Below are positions 6,289-14,967 of a DNA stretch of 36,639 nt, one piece after another. Position numbers and translations under genes: made by a program. Location of the stretch: the NCBI GenBank assembly GCA_045541115.1, contig JAZQIM010000006.1:1-36639 (forward strand), in the 5' to 3' direction. The notes under the pieces were generated by a model that saw nothing but the letters and a program-made list of their open reading frames with translations, ran no database searches and had not been told where the DNA came from. Numbering within the stretch: the stretch's first letter is position 1; each line of letters begins with the position of its first letter. The stretch comes from Aphodoplasma sp045541115. GTDB lineage: Bacteria > Bacillota > Clostridia > UBA1381 > UMGS1253.

Positions 6289-7659
6289 TTATGCAAGACC
6301 CATTACTTTTAGTACAATATAAATAGCAAACAATGCAACAGAAATCCACATTACACCGCTGATATCCTTAGCCTTGCCGATAACAAGCTTTAATACAACC
6401 CATGAAAGGATACCGAACATAATACCGTTTGCAATTGAATATGTAAGCGGCATCATAACGATAGCAAGGAATGCGCCGATTGTGTCAGCTGCATCACCGT
6501 CAAAATCAACATTCTTAACTGCTGAAAGCATCAAAAGACCAACATAAAGCATAGCCGGTGTTGTAGCAAATCCCGGAATTGCAAGGAATATAGGAGCAAA
6601 TATAATTGCAACTACGAACATAACTGCTGTTGTAACTGCTGTGAGACCTGTTTTACCACCCGCTGCTACACCTGCGCTTGATTCAACGTAGCTTGTAACA
6701 GTTGATGTGCCAAGACATGCGCCAACAACTGTACCAACAGCGTCAGCCATTAAAGCGCCGCCTGCTTTTGGAAGCTCGCCGTTTTCATCAAGAAGATTGC
6801 CCTTCTGAGCAACGCCGATTAAAGTTCCTACTGTATCAAAAATATCTGTATAAAGGAATGTAAATACTACGATGGCAAAACCTACAATATTCTTCGCAGC
6901 AAAAGCGAAATCGAATTTGAACATAGCAGGAGCAGCAAAGTTAGCTTTGATAGCGTCCCATGAAAGGTTCGGAATTACAGAATATACGCCCGCTTCAACG
7001 TTTGGAACATACCAGCCCACAAGCTCTGCAATTATACCCAAAACCCAAGTAATAATAATACCAAGCAAAATTCCGCCCGGAACCCTGAAGTGCTGCAACA
7101 CACCTATAACCAAAAGGCCAACTAATGCCAAAACAACGCCTGCTGATGAAATATCACCTAATGCAACTGTTGTAGCAGGGTCAGCAACAACTATCTTGGC
7201 ATTTATAAGAGCAATAATTGTAATAAATAAACCAATACCTGCTGTAATACCGAATTTCAGGTTTTTCGGAATTTTGTTGACAAGCGCTTCTCTGAATTTA
7301 AAAATTGAAAGAATCATGAATATAATACCTTCAATTAGTATTGCAGTAAGAGCAACCTCATAAGAATAGCCCATCGCACCGCAAACAGTAAAAGCAAAGA
7401 ATGCATTAAGTCCCATGCCCGATGCCAAAGCTACAGGATAGTTAGCAAAGAATGCCATACATAGTGTAGCAATCGCTGCAGAAATCGCAGTTGCCATAAA
7501 AATACCTGCAGGTGTTGCTCCCGGAATATTTCCGAGGTAGCTCGGGTTTACCGCTAAGATATACGACATTGCCAAAAATGTTGTAATACCCGCGATAATT
7601 TCGGTTTTAACACTGCTTCCACGTTCTTTGATCTTAAAGATCTGTTCAAGTTTTTTCAT
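6289..7659 (-). CDS. NCS2 family purine (guanine/hypoxanthine) permease
   Basis: Integral membrane nucleobase:proton symporter of 456 residues, of the AzgA/PbuG branch of NCS2. Hydrophobic segments run through the whole protein (about 12-14), starting after FKIKERGSSVKTEIIAGITTFLAMSYILAVNP, whose TEIIAGITTF and NPSYL blocks are characteristic. ANYPVALASGMGLNAFFAF and GTSTVTSYVESSAGVAAGGKTGL match the conserved transport core. Substrates are inferred from family: adenine, guanine or hypoxanthine. ATG at 7659 has AAGGAG 10 nt upstream. The radical SAM gene ends only 18 nt before it, so both probably share the promoter at 8768-8796. No purine riboswitch is present. Confidence 0.9.
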   Translation of the reverse strand: MKKLEQIFKIKERGSSVKTEIIAGITTFLAMSYILAVNPSYLGNIPGATPAGIFMATAISAAIATLCMAFFANYPVALASGMGLNAFFAFTVCGAMGYSYEVALTAILIEGIIFMILSIFKFREALVNKIPKNLKFGITAGIGLFITIIALINAKIVVADPATTVALGDISSAGVVLALVGLLVIGVLQHFRVPGGILLGIIITWVLGIIAELVGWYVPNVEAGVYSVIPNLSWDAIKANFAAPAMFKFDFAFAAKNIVGFAIVVFTFLYTDIFDTVGTLIGVAQKGNLLDENGELPKAGGALMADAVGTVVGACLGTSTVTSYVESSAGVAAGGKTGLTAVTTAVMFVVAIIFAPIFLAIPGFATTPAMLYVGLLMLSAVKNVDFDGDAADTIGAFLAIVMMPLTYSIANGIMFGILSWVVLKLVIGKAKDISGVMWISVALFAIYIVLKVMGLA

Positions 7660-7677
7660 GTGTTTTTAACTCCTTTT

Positions 7678-8715
7678 TTATTTTTTTAGATATTTTTCAT
7701 ACCTATTTACCTTATTATACCACATTATTTTACCATTTTCAACAATTTTATCACTCTTTATTGTAATCTTTATCCCTTTTTCTTCTTCAAGTGTCTTTAT
7801 GTTTGATTTCCTATTTCCAATTGCCTTTGACATATCTCGCGGATTTACACAAAAGCATACCTCATATTGATTACAGTCGCTTACCATGTCGCGCATTTTA
7901 TTAAGAAAAATCCGCGAATGTACAAGTTCGCCAAACGATGGATGAAACGGTCCTGCCACAACCGAGCCGCCTTCACATATATCGTCCGTTGCCATAAGTC
8001 CCATTCGCAAAACCTCTATGCCATTTTCACAAAATAGAGCATACACTTTTGCGCAAAGCTCTACCGCTTCATCAAGTGTCAACGGCTCGTAGGCGCCTTT
8101 TTCATACATAAGAGCAAGTGCACTGTCGCGTATAACTATAGTGGGATATATGCGCGCTGTTTTTGGATGGAGCAATACAATATCACGTGCTGTTTTCATG
8201 CTTTTTTGTGCCGTATCGCCCGGAAGACCGAGCATCATCTGAAGTCCAAGCTCAAATCCGTAATCATTTATGAGCTTTGATGCAAAAACAACATCTTCAT
8301 AGCTGTGTCCGCGCCTGCTTTTTAAAAGCACCTGCTCATCAGTCGATTGAACTCCAAGCTCGATGCTTGAAACGCCATATTTTTTTAGCATGCACAGCTC
8401 TTCTTCATCAATACAATCCGGCCTGGTCGAAATCCTTATTCCATCTGCCAATCCATCTTTTATATACCTATGTGCAACTTCAAGCAATCCTTTTTGTTCT
8501 TCTTTTGAAATTGCCGTAAAACTGCCACCAAAAAAGGCTATCTCAGCACTTGCTTTGTCAAAATCAATCGTTGAAACTGCCTGTTTTATTATTTTATCCG
8601 CCTGCTGCGGCGTAACAGAGCCGCTTTTACCCGTAATATGCTTCTGGTTGCAAAATACACAATCGTGCGGACATCCTCTGTGCGACACAAATATTGGAAT
8701 ATTTATTTTTCTCAA
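7678..8715 (-). CDS. Elp3-like radical SAM protein (elongator-like, no HAT domain)
   Basis: A 345-residue radical SAM enzyme. The [4Fe-4S] cluster motif is CPHDCVFC at residues 15-22 (C-x3-C-x2-C) and the SAM-binding region includes AFFGGSFTAI. The blocks RISTRPDCID, SSIELGVQSTD and GLQMMLGLPGD match the bacterial Elp3-related group that usually lies near rnc. The C-terminal acetyltransferase domain of true Elp3 (about 550 residues) is missing, so tRNA U34 carboxymethylation by the known mechanism is unlikely. The reaction is unknown. The start is TTG at 8715, supported by AGGAGAG 7 nt upstream. Its own consensus promoter lies between it and the rnc terminator. Confidence 0.88.
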   Translation of the reverse strand: MRKINIPIFVSHRGCPHDCVFCNQKHITGKSGSVTPQQADKIIKQAVSTIDFDKASAEIAFFGGSFTAISKEEQKGLLEVAHRYIKDGLADGIRISTRPDCIDEEELCMLKKYGVSSIELGVQSTDEQVLLKSRRGHSYEDVVFASKLINDYGFELGLQMMLGLPGDTAQKSMKTARDIVLLHPKTARIYPTIVIRDSALALMYEKGAYEPLTLDEAVELCAKVYALFCENGIEVLRMGLMATDDICEGGSVVAGPFHPSFGELVHSRIFLNKMRDMVSDCNQYEVCFCVNPRDMSKAIGNRKSNIKTLEEEKGIKITIKSDKIVENGKIMWYNKVNRYEKYLKK

Positions 8716-8767
8716 CTTTTTTCTCTCCTACATCAATGAGTACAAAAATCATAATTTTCTTCATATA

Positions 8768-8796
8768 ATTATACAAGCTTATAAACTCATTGTCAA
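8768..8796 (-). promoter_or_regulatory. Consensus sigma-A promoter of the radical SAM-permease operon
   Basis: Minus strand: TTGACA (8791-8796), 17-nt spacer, TATAAT (8768-8773). All 12 consensus positions match. It lies just downstream of the rnc terminator. Confidence 0.88.
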
Positions 8797-8807
8797 TCAA
8801 GCATAAT

Positions 8808-8840
8808 ATAAAAAGGTGCGCCGCATCACAGCACACCTTT
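8808..8840 (-). terminator. Terminator of the fapR-fab-rnc operon
   Basis: Arms 8812-8821 and 8831-8840 form a 10-bp stem in minus-strand RNA with one G-U pair, loop 9 nt, followed by TTTTTATATT. It lies 19 nt past the rnc stop. Confidence 0.85.
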
Positions 8841-8859
8841 ACATACGCATTAAATAAAT

Positions 8860-9591
8860 CTACTTCGTCATATTATTTCGAGAAATTATTTTCATCGCTT
8901 CACTCGCCGCAGATTGCTCGGCATCCTTTTTGCTTGTACCTGCGCCGCCTGCTATTCTTTTTCCATCGATAAAAACATCGACACAAAAAGTCTTTGCATG
9001 GTCAGGTCCATTTTCACTTACAATTTTATATGATACCTTGCCATGATCTCCCTTTTGCACACTTTCCTGTAATAGCGTTTTATAATCCTTTTGTATTATT
9101 CCTTTTGCCGCAAGCTTTATATCATCTTCAAGCACCGAGATAATCCACTTTGATACAGTTTCGATGTCACTGTCAAGATACATCGCTGCAATAACCGATT
9201 CAAAAGCATCTGCAAGCACAGATGAGCGTGTCCTGCCGCCCGTTGCATCCTCGCCTTTACCCAGAAGCAAAAACTCACCGAGGCCTATCTCCTTTGCAAC
9301 CCTTGCAAAAGACGATTCACACACGACACATGCACGACGTTTTGTAAGCACTCCTTCAAGCTCCGTTGTATAGTTGCGATACAGATACTCACTTACCACC
9401 ATATCTACTATCGCATCGCCTAAAAACTCGAGTCTTTCATTACTCTCATGCTTTGCCATTTTCTTTTCGTTTATATATGATGTATGTGACAATGCATTAT
9501 AAAGAAGGCTTTTATTCTTAAAGCTGTAACCAAGTTTTTTTTCAAATTTTGAAAAGTCTGTATCAACAATGTGCTCTTTTGCCATACTCAT
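8860..9591 (-). CDS. rnc: Ribonuclease III
   Basis: Double-strand-specific endoribonuclease that matures rRNA precursors. It has 243 residues. The catalytic RIIID domain carries the signature NERLEFLGDAIVDMVVSEYL near residues 51-70, with the acidic metal ligands E/D, and the second acidic site LADAFESVIAAMYLD near 125-139. A C-terminal double-stranded RNA-binding domain follows (YKTLLQES near 168, ending GAGTSKKDAEQSAASEAMK). ATG at 9591 has AAGGAG 8 nt upstream. It is the last gene of the fatty-acid operon, 35 nt after fabF. The acpP-fab-rnc linkage is common in Firmicutes. Confidence 0.97.
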   Translation of the reverse strand: MSMAKEHIVDTDFSKFEKKLGYSFKNKSLLYNALSHTSYINEKKMAKHESNERLEFLGDAIVDMVVSEYLYRNYTTELEGVLTKRRACVVCESSFARVAKEIGLGEFLLLGKGEDATGGRTRSSVLADAFESVIAAMYLDSDIETVSKWIISVLEDDIKLAAKGIIQKDYKTLLQESVQKGDHGKVSYKIVSENGPDHAKTFCVDVFIDGKRIAGGAGTSKKDAEQSAASEAMKIISRNNMTK

Positions 9592-9626
9592 CTAAATTTC
9601 TCCTTATTCGCTATGCAAGAAAATTT

Positions 9627-10862
9627 TTATTCGTATTTTTTAAGTAATATGCTTGCATTATGACCGCCAAATCCAAGTGAATTTGAAAGGGCATAATTTA
9701 TCTTCTTATCGCGTCCTCCGTCTGATACATAATCCAAATCACAATCAGGATCAGGATTTTTAAGTCCGATTGTCTGCGGAATATGCTCTGTATCAAGTGC
9801 CAAAGAACAAATCACGCCTTCTACCCCGCCTGCTCCTCCAAGAAGGTGTCCCGTCATAGACTTTGTCGAGCTTACGGCGATATTTTTTGCATGCTCTCCA
9901 AACACAGCCTTAATTGCAGCCGTTTCAAACTTATCATTATAAGGCGTAGATGTTCCATGTGCATTTACATAGTCAACCTCACTTGCATCTATCTGCGCTT
10001 CATCTATCGCAAGCTGCATAGCGCGTGCACCGCCCTCACCGTCAGGCGATGGTGCCGTCATATGATATGCGTCGTCTGTTGCTCCGTATCCTACCATCTC
10101 ACAATAAATATGTGCTCCACGAGCCTTCGCATGTTCAAGTTCTTCAAGTACTAAAATGCCCGCTCCCTCGCCCATTACAAAACCATCGCGCTCAGCGTCA
10201 AACGGAATACTCGCACGCAAAGGGTCGTCATTTCTCGTTGTCATCGCCTTCATATTGCAAAATCCTGCAAATGAAAGCGGTGTAATCGCAGCCTCTGCGC
10301 CGCCTGTAATCATTATATCACTTTCGCCGTATTTTATCGAACGAAACGCCTCACCAATCGCATTTGTACCGGATGCACATGCACTTGTAACATTAAAATT
10401 TGCGCCCTTTGCACCTGTCGCAATAGCAATCTGTGCTGCAGCAATATTTGAAATCATCATCGGTATAAAAAACGGGCTGACTCTACCCGGACCTTTTTCT
10501 ATAAGCGATTTCATTTGATTCTCAAATGTTTCCATACCGCCTATTCCCGAGCCTGTTATTACGCCCATACGGTTTAAATCGACCTTGTCAAGCTCAAGTG
10601 CGCTGTCTTTAAGCGCCATTTTTGCCGCCGAAACAGCAAACTGTGTATATCTGTCCATTCTTTTTGCTTCTTTTCTGTCAATATACTGTGTCGCATCAAA
10701 ATCCTTTACTTCACCTGCTACCTGGCAACTAAAATCACTTACATCAAAGCGTGTAACCTTATCTATTCCACAAACGCCATTTTTTATAGCATTCCAGAAA
10801 GATTCTTTATCATTTCCAACAGGACTTATTACTCCAAGTCCCGTAACAACAACTCTTCTCAT
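9627..10862 (-). CDS. fabF: 3-oxoacyl-ACP synthase II (KAS II)
   Basis: Condenses malonyl-ACP with a growing acyl-ACP, the elongation step of type II fatty-acid synthesis. It has 411 residues, the usual length. The catalytic triad is visible: Cys162 in TSACASG, His302 in NAHGTSTPYND and His339 in KSMTGHLLG. ATG at 10862 has AAAGGA 10 nt upstream. It is separated from acpP by 140 nt containing two hairpins and an AGTACT-centred near-palindrome (10891-10904), so its level may be set apart from that of acpP. Confidence 0.97.
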   Translation of the reverse strand: MRRVVVTGLGVISPVGNDKESFWNAIKNGVCGIDKVTRFDVSDFSCQVAGEVKDFDATQYIDRKEAKRMDRYTQFAVSAAKMALKDSALELDKVDLNRMGVITGSGIGGMETFENQMKSLIEKGPGRVSPFFIPMMISNIAAAQIAIATGAKGANFNVTSACASGTNAIGEAFRSIKYGESDIMITGGAEAAITPLSFAGFCNMKAMTTRNDDPLRASIPFDAERDGFVMGEGAGILVLEELEHAKARGAHIYCEMVGYGATDDAYHMTAPSPDGEGGARAMQLAIDEAQIDASEVDYVNAHGTSTPYNDKFETAAIKAVFGEHAKNIAVSSTKSMTGHLLGGAGGVEGVICSLALDTEHIPQTIGLKNPDPDCDLDYVSDGGRDKKINYALSNSLGFGGHNASILLKKYE

Positions 10863-10890
10863 TTTCTACCGTTCCTTTCACAAAATACAA

Positions 10891-10904
10891 TATAAGTACT
10901 AATA
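10891..10904 (-). promoter_or_regulatory. Near-palindrome upstream of fabF (FapR-like half sites)
   Basis: On the minus strand TATTAGTACTTATA, a 12-of-14 symmetric site. TTAGTAC resembles the half site of Bacillus FapR operators as I recall it. It lies between a small hairpin and the fabF binding site. Assignment to FapR is inference. Confidence 0.3.
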
Positions 10905-10907
10905 TAT

Positions 10908-10927
10908 TAAAATCCGCCTGCGCGGAT
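10908..10927 (-). terminator. Weak terminator or attenuating hairpin between acpP and fabF
   Basis: Stem ATCCGC/GCGGAT (10912-10917 and 10922-10927), 4-nt loop, followed on the minus strand by TTTTAATA. It may cause partial termination after acpP. Confidence 0.45.
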
Positions 10928-10957
10928 GAAATCATCTTCTTTTAGATACTTGTTTGC

Positions 10958-10987
10958 GGCGAGAAGGAAAAACGAAACCTTCTCGCC
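10958..10987 (-). other. Strong GC-rich hairpin in the acpP-fabF gap
   Basis: Perfect 10-bp stem GGCGAGAAGG/CCTTCTCGCC, 10-nt loop, 15 nt past the acpP stop. There is no T run after it on the minus strand, so it looks like an mRNA-stabilising or processing hairpin rather than a terminator. RNase III is encoded in the same operon. Confidence 0.55.
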
Positions 10988-11002
10988 ACACTAAGTACTT
11001 TT

Positions 11003-11227
11003 TTACGCATTTGCAGTAATGTAATTAACTGCATCTGCTACTGTTGAAATCTTTTCAGCCTCTTCATCAGGAATTTCAATATCAAATTCCTCCTCGAAAG
11101 CCATAATCAATTCAACGATATCCAATGAATCCGCGCCCAAATCCTCCAAGAATGATGCTTCCATTGTAACTGCGTCATCATCAACACCAAGCTGGTCAAC
11201 GATAATTGCCTTAACCTTATCAAACAT
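11003..11227 (-). CDS. acpP: Acyl carrier protein
   Basis: A 74-residue acidic carrier on which fatty acids are built. The phosphopantetheine attachment site is Ser34 in LGADSLDIVEL, and the acidic recognition helix EEEFDIEIPDEEAEKI follows. ATG at 11227 has a very strong binding site, GGAGGTGAG, as expected for one of the most abundant cell proteins. It lies 63 nt after fabG. Confidence 0.98.
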   Translation of the reverse strand: MFDKVKAIIVDQLGVDDDAVTMEASFLEDLGADSLDIVELIMAFEEEFDIEIPDEEAEKISTVADAVNYITANA

Positions 11228-11290
11228 GTACGCTCACCTCCTTCCAAACATTTTCATATTTAAAACTTTACGTTTTACAAAATAATAATA

Positions 11291-12037
11291 CTACATTAAA
11301 AGTCCGCCGTCAATATTTATTACCTGACCTGTTATATACGATGCCATATCGCTTGCTAAAAATGCGGCAGTGTTTGCTATGTCGTCTGTCTTTCCGAATC
11401 GTGCAAGCGGAATGCTTTTAAAATACTGCTGTTTTACTTCATCGGAAAGCTTATCTGTCATCGCCGACTCAATAAAACCTGGCGCAATGGCATTTGCACG
11501 GATGCCACGGCTCGCAAGCTCTCTTGCTGTAGATTTTGTAAGACCAATAAGTCCCGCCTTTGATGCACAGTAATTTGCCTGTCCCGCATTTCCCATAACA
11601 CCAACGACAGATGCCATATTTATAATAGAACCACTGCGCTGCTTCATCATTGGGCGAGTCACAGCCTTTATGCAGTTAAATGCGCCTTTTAAGTTTATCG
11701 CAATTACATCGTCAAAATCCTTTTCATCCATACGCATTATCAGATTATCACGTGTGATGCCGGCATTGTTTACAAGTATGTCAACGCTGCCAAACCTTTC
11801 AATCGTCGCCTTCACCATTTCGCTTACTTCGTCATAATTTCGCACATCGCATTTATAAACGAGGGTTTCGCATCCAAGAGCCTCCAGTTGTTTTGCTGTT
11901 TCATCAGCATCAACTGATGATGCGATATCATTTATTACAATATTTGCTCCAAATGACGCGAGTTTTAGAGCGATCGCTTTGCCTATGCCTCTTGCTGCGC
12001 CTGTTACGATTGCAGTTTTTCCTTTTAAATCTATCAT
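11291..12037 (-). CDS. fabG: 3-oxoacyl-ACP reductase
   Basis: NADPH-dependent short-chain dehydrogenase that reduces 3-oxoacyl-ACP. It has 248 residues. The cofactor loop is TGAARGIGKAIA near residues 12-23, NNAG lies near 90, the catalytic Ser is in INMASVVG and Tyr/Lys are in YCASKAG near 154. The C-terminus INIDGGLLM is typical. The start ATG overlaps the fabD stop by one base (TAATG), a sign of translational coupling, with GGAGG inside the end of fabD. Confidence 0.97.
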   Translation of the reverse strand: MIDLKGKTAIVTGAARGIGKAIALKLASFGANIVINDIASSVDADETAKQLEALGCETLVYKCDVRNYDEVSEMVKATIERFGSVDILVNNAGITRDNLIMRMDEKDFDDVIAINLKGAFNCIKAVTRPMMKQRSGSIINMASVVGVMGNAGQANYCASKAGLIGLTKSTARELASRGIRANAIAPGFIESAMTDKLSDEVKQQYFKSIPLARFGKTDDIANTAAFLASDMASYITGQVINIDGGLLM

Positions 12038-12975
12038 TATCTTGCCTCCAGTCCCTCAAGCGTCGTCTCAAGCGATGCCATATCTTCTACATTATATATC
12101 CTTACTTCTTTATCAATCTTTTTCATAAAGCCGCAAAGTGCCTTTCCCGGTCCAACCTCAACAAACGTATCAACTCCGTCAGCTATCATGCGGCGCATGC
12201 TGTCTTCCCATCTTACAGATGAGCTTACCTGCTTTACAAGTGTCGGCTTTATCTCATCTTTATTTTTTAAGTAATCTGCCGTAACATTTGTTATAAGCGG
12301 AAGAAGCATATCATATACATTCACATTTTCAAGCTCTTTTTCAAGCTTTTCTCCTGCCTCCTTAAGCATCGAACAATGAAACGGTGCACTTACAGGAAGC
12401 ATCATCGCACGCTTTGCTCCACGTTCTTTTGCAATCTCACAGCATTTTTCGACTGCCTTAACCTCGCCTGCAACAACAATTTGGCCCGGACAGTTAAAGT
12501 TTGCCGGCTCTACTATGCCGATATCTGATGCCGCCTTACAACTCTCGATTACGTCATCGCTTCCGAGTGCTATAATCGCTGCCATCGCACCAACGCCAAC
12601 CGGAACAGTTTCCTGCATATATTTACCCCTTTTTTTAACAAGGCAAACAGCCTCATCAAATTTAAGTGATTTCGATGCAATATGCGCTGCATATTCTCCA
12701 AGGCTTAGTCCCGCAACAACATCAGGCTTAATGCCCTTTTCCTCAAGCACTCGCAGTGCCGCCACACTCATCGTAAGAATTGCAGGCTGTGTATTTTCAG
12801 TAATTTTAAGAGTTTCTTCGTCGCTTTCCCAAATAAGCTTTTTTACATCCATACCAAGTGCATCACTTGCTTGCTCAAACACTTCATTTGCACACGAAAA
12901 ATTCTCTGCAAGTTCCTTTCCCATTCCAACGCTCTGTGCACCTTGTCCGCTAAACATAAATGCTATTTTACCCAT
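12037..12975 (-). CDS. fabD: Malonyl-CoA:ACP transacylase
   Basis: Moves malonyl from CoA to ACP. It has 312 residues. FSGQGAQSVGMGKEL opens the protein, the nucleophile motif is GLSLGEYAA (Ser near residue 92), the substrate-binding Arg region is KRGKYMQE, and the catalytic His is in SAPFHCSMLK near 203. ATG at 12975 lies downstream of GGAGG. It is one base-overlapped with fabG. Confidence 0.96.
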   Translation of the reverse strand: MGKIAFMFSGQGAQSVGMGKELAENFSCANEVFEQASDALGMDVKKLIWESDEETLKITENTQPAILTMSVAALRVLEEKGIKPDVVAGLSLGEYAAHIASKSLKFDEAVCLVKKRGKYMQETVPVGVGAMAAIIALGSDDVIESCKAASDIGIVEPANFNCPGQIVVAGEVKAVEKCCEIAKERGAKRAMMLPVSAPFHCSMLKEAGEKLEKELENVNVYDMLLPLITNVTADYLKNKDEIKPTLVKQVSSSVRWEDSMRRMIADGVDTFVEVGPGKALCGFMKKIDKEVRIYNVEDMASLETTLEGLEAR

Positions 12976-13010
12976 TTTTCATGCCTCCATTTCGCCTTTG
13001 CACTACTATA

Positions 13011-13949
13011 TTAAATAATGCCCTCAATCATGCTAAAAACATCTTTTAGACCGCCCACAAGCTCAGCTATAATTTTCGCGCACGGTTTTATATCGCACAC
13101 AAGTCCTGACGATTGACCTGCCATAAGCGCACCCATTTGTGTGTCGCCGTCAACGACTGCATTTCTAAGCGCTCCTGCGCCAAGATTTTCTATTTCTTCT
13201 CTGCTTGCGCCTTCTTTTTCAAGCCTGTCAAATTCTCGTGTGAGCTTGTTTTTTATGCCGCGCACGGGATGGCCCGTACTTCTTCCTGTAACAACCGCAT
13301 CACGATCAGATGCTTTTGCTACGGCATTTTTGTAATTTTCATGAGCTGTGCATTCATCAGAGCATAAAAATCTTGTACCAAGCTGTACTCCAAGCGCACC
13401 AAGTGCAAGCGCAGCGACTATTCCCCTGCTGTCAGCAATTCCACCTGCAGCAATAACAGGTATGTTTACTGCATCGACAACCTGCGGCACAAGTGCCATA
13501 GTCGTAAGCTCGCCGATATGACCGCCTGATTCAGTTCCTTCTGCAATAACTGCGTCTGCGCCGTCACGCTCCATTTTTTTTGCAATCGCAACAGATGCGA
13601 CAACAGGTATAACTTTGATGCCGGCCTCTTTTAGTGATGGTATGTATTTACCGGGGTTTCCCGCTCCGGTAGTTACTACTGCTACTTTTTCTTCGCAAAG
13701 CGCCTCCATAACCTCGCCTGCAAACTCAGATAAAAGCATTACATTTACACCAAACGGCTTGTCTGTAAGTGTTTTTGCTTTTCTTACTTGTTCACGCACA
13801 TACTGCGCGGGCGCATTTCCGGCTGCAATAATACCGAGTCCGCCGGCATTTGATACAGCGGCGGCAAGCTCTGCCGTGGCAACCCAAGCCATACCGCCTT
13901 GTATTATGGGATATTGTATGTTTAATAATTCACATATTTTAGTTTTCAT
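13011..13949 (-). CDS. fabK: Enoyl-ACP reductase II (FMN-dependent)
   Basis: FMN flavoprotein that does the last reduction of each elongation cycle in place of FabI. It has 312 residues, TIM-barrel of the nitronate monooxygenase superfamily. Marks are YPIIQGGMAWVA at the start, AEGTESGGHIG near 137-147 with the conserved His, VIAAGGIADSRG and LGTRFLCSDEC. Location between fabH and fabD supports FabK over a nitronate monooxygenase. AAAGGACG precedes ATG 13949. No fabI-like short-chain dehydrogenase is seen here. Confidence 0.94.
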   Translation of the reverse strand: MKTKICELLNIQYPIIQGGMAWVATAELAAAVSNAGGLGIIAAGNAPAQYVREQVRKAKTLTDKPFGVNVMLLSEFAGEVMEALCEEKVAVVTTGAGNPGKYIPSLKEAGIKVIPVVASVAIAKKMERDGADAVIAEGTESGGHIGELTTMALVPQVVDAVNIPVIAAGGIADSRGIVAALALGALGVQLGTRFLCSDECTAHENYKNAVAKASDRDAVVTGRSTGHPVRGIKNKLTREFDRLEKEGASREEIENLGAGALRNAVVDGDTQMGALMAGQSSGLVCDIKPCAKIIAELVGGLKDVFSMIEGII

Positions 13950-13986
13950 AAATAAACGTCCTTTCCGTACATAAAGCTGCTATGTG

Positions 13987-14967
13987 CTACATTTTTATAA
14001 CAGTCGCTCCCCATGTAAGTCCGCCGCCAAAGCCTACCAATACAACAGTATCGCCTTTTTTTACTCTTCCTTCATCAATCGCTTCACAAAAAGCTATCGG
14101 AATACATGCCGAGGACATATTACCGTATTTTTCTATATTTACAAATACTTTTTCCCGGCTTATGCCAAGTCTTTTTACTGCGCCGTCAATAATTCTTATA
14201 TTCGCCTGATGCGGTACTATCATATCCACATCGTCAATCGTTAAGTTTGCTTTTTTTAGTACATCAAGCGTCGCTTGTACCATTGACCTTACCGCAAATT
14301 TAAGCACCTCGCTGCCGTCCATCCACAAGGTCTGCTTATTTTTTGAAACACGCTTTGCCATTTCCTCTTCATCATCACGAAATGCAAGGCTCGTAAGGTT
14401 TTTTCCTCCAACACCATCTGCACCAATTTCAGTCGCAAGCACACCACTTTCCTCGCTTGCTTCAAAAATGAATGCGCCTGCGCCATCACCGAATAAAACG
14501 CATGTATTTCTATCTTTATAATCAGTCATTCTTGAAAGATTTTCAGCGCCGACAACGAGTATTTTCTTATAATACCCTGTAGCGATAAACTGGTTTGCAA
14601 CTGTAAGCGCGGAAATAAAACCTGTACATGCCGAGCTCACGTCAAAAGCCGCTGCATTCACCGCACCAAGCTGCGCCTGTACCATACACGATACATTCGG
14701 CGTATACATATCAGGCGTACACGTTGCAACTATAATAAGGTCAAGCTCCTCGGGTGATGTATTAGTTTTCTCCATAGCGCTTTTAGCCGCAAAAAACGCC
14801 ATATCTGATGTATATACATCTTTATCCGCAATTCTTCTTTCTTTTATACCCGTACGTCTTACGATCCATTCATCCGACGTATCAACCATTTTTTCCAAAT
14901 CTTCATTTGTAAGTATGTTGTCGGGAAGATAATATCCACCGCCAACAATTTTAGCCTTCAGTGCCAT
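13987..14967 (-). CDS. fabH: 3-oxoacyl-ACP synthase III (KAS III)
   Basis: Starts chains by condensing acyl-CoA with malonyl-ACP. It has 326 residues, with catalytic triad Cys114 (SSACTGF), His253 (PHQANIRI) and Asn283 (YGNMSSACIP; many relatives read GNTSAASIP). FGDGAGAFIFE is also conserved. The gene starts inside plsX (17-nt overlap), with GGAGG 9 nt before ATG 14967, so plsX and fabH are probably translationally coupled. Confidence 0.97.
   Translation of the reverse strand: MALKAKIVGGGYYLPDNILTNEDLEKMVDTSDEWIVRRTGIKERRIADKDVYTSDMAFFAAKSAMEKTNTSPEELDLIIVATCTPDMYTPNVSCMVQAQLGAVNAAAFDVSSACTGFISALTVANQFIATGYYKKILVVGAENLSRMTDYKDRNTCVLFGDGAGAFIFEASEESGVLATEIGADGVGGKNLTSLAFRDDEEEMAKRVSKNKQTLWMDGSEVLKFAVRSMVQATLDVLKKANLTIDDVDMIVPHQANIRIIDGAVKRLGISREKVFVNIEKYGNMSSACIPIAFCEAIDEGRVKKGDTVVLVGFGGGLTWGATVIKM

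Noticed and set aside
7660..7677. Purine riboswitch before the permease
   Set aside because: The gap to the upstream gene is only 18 nt, too short for an aptamer.
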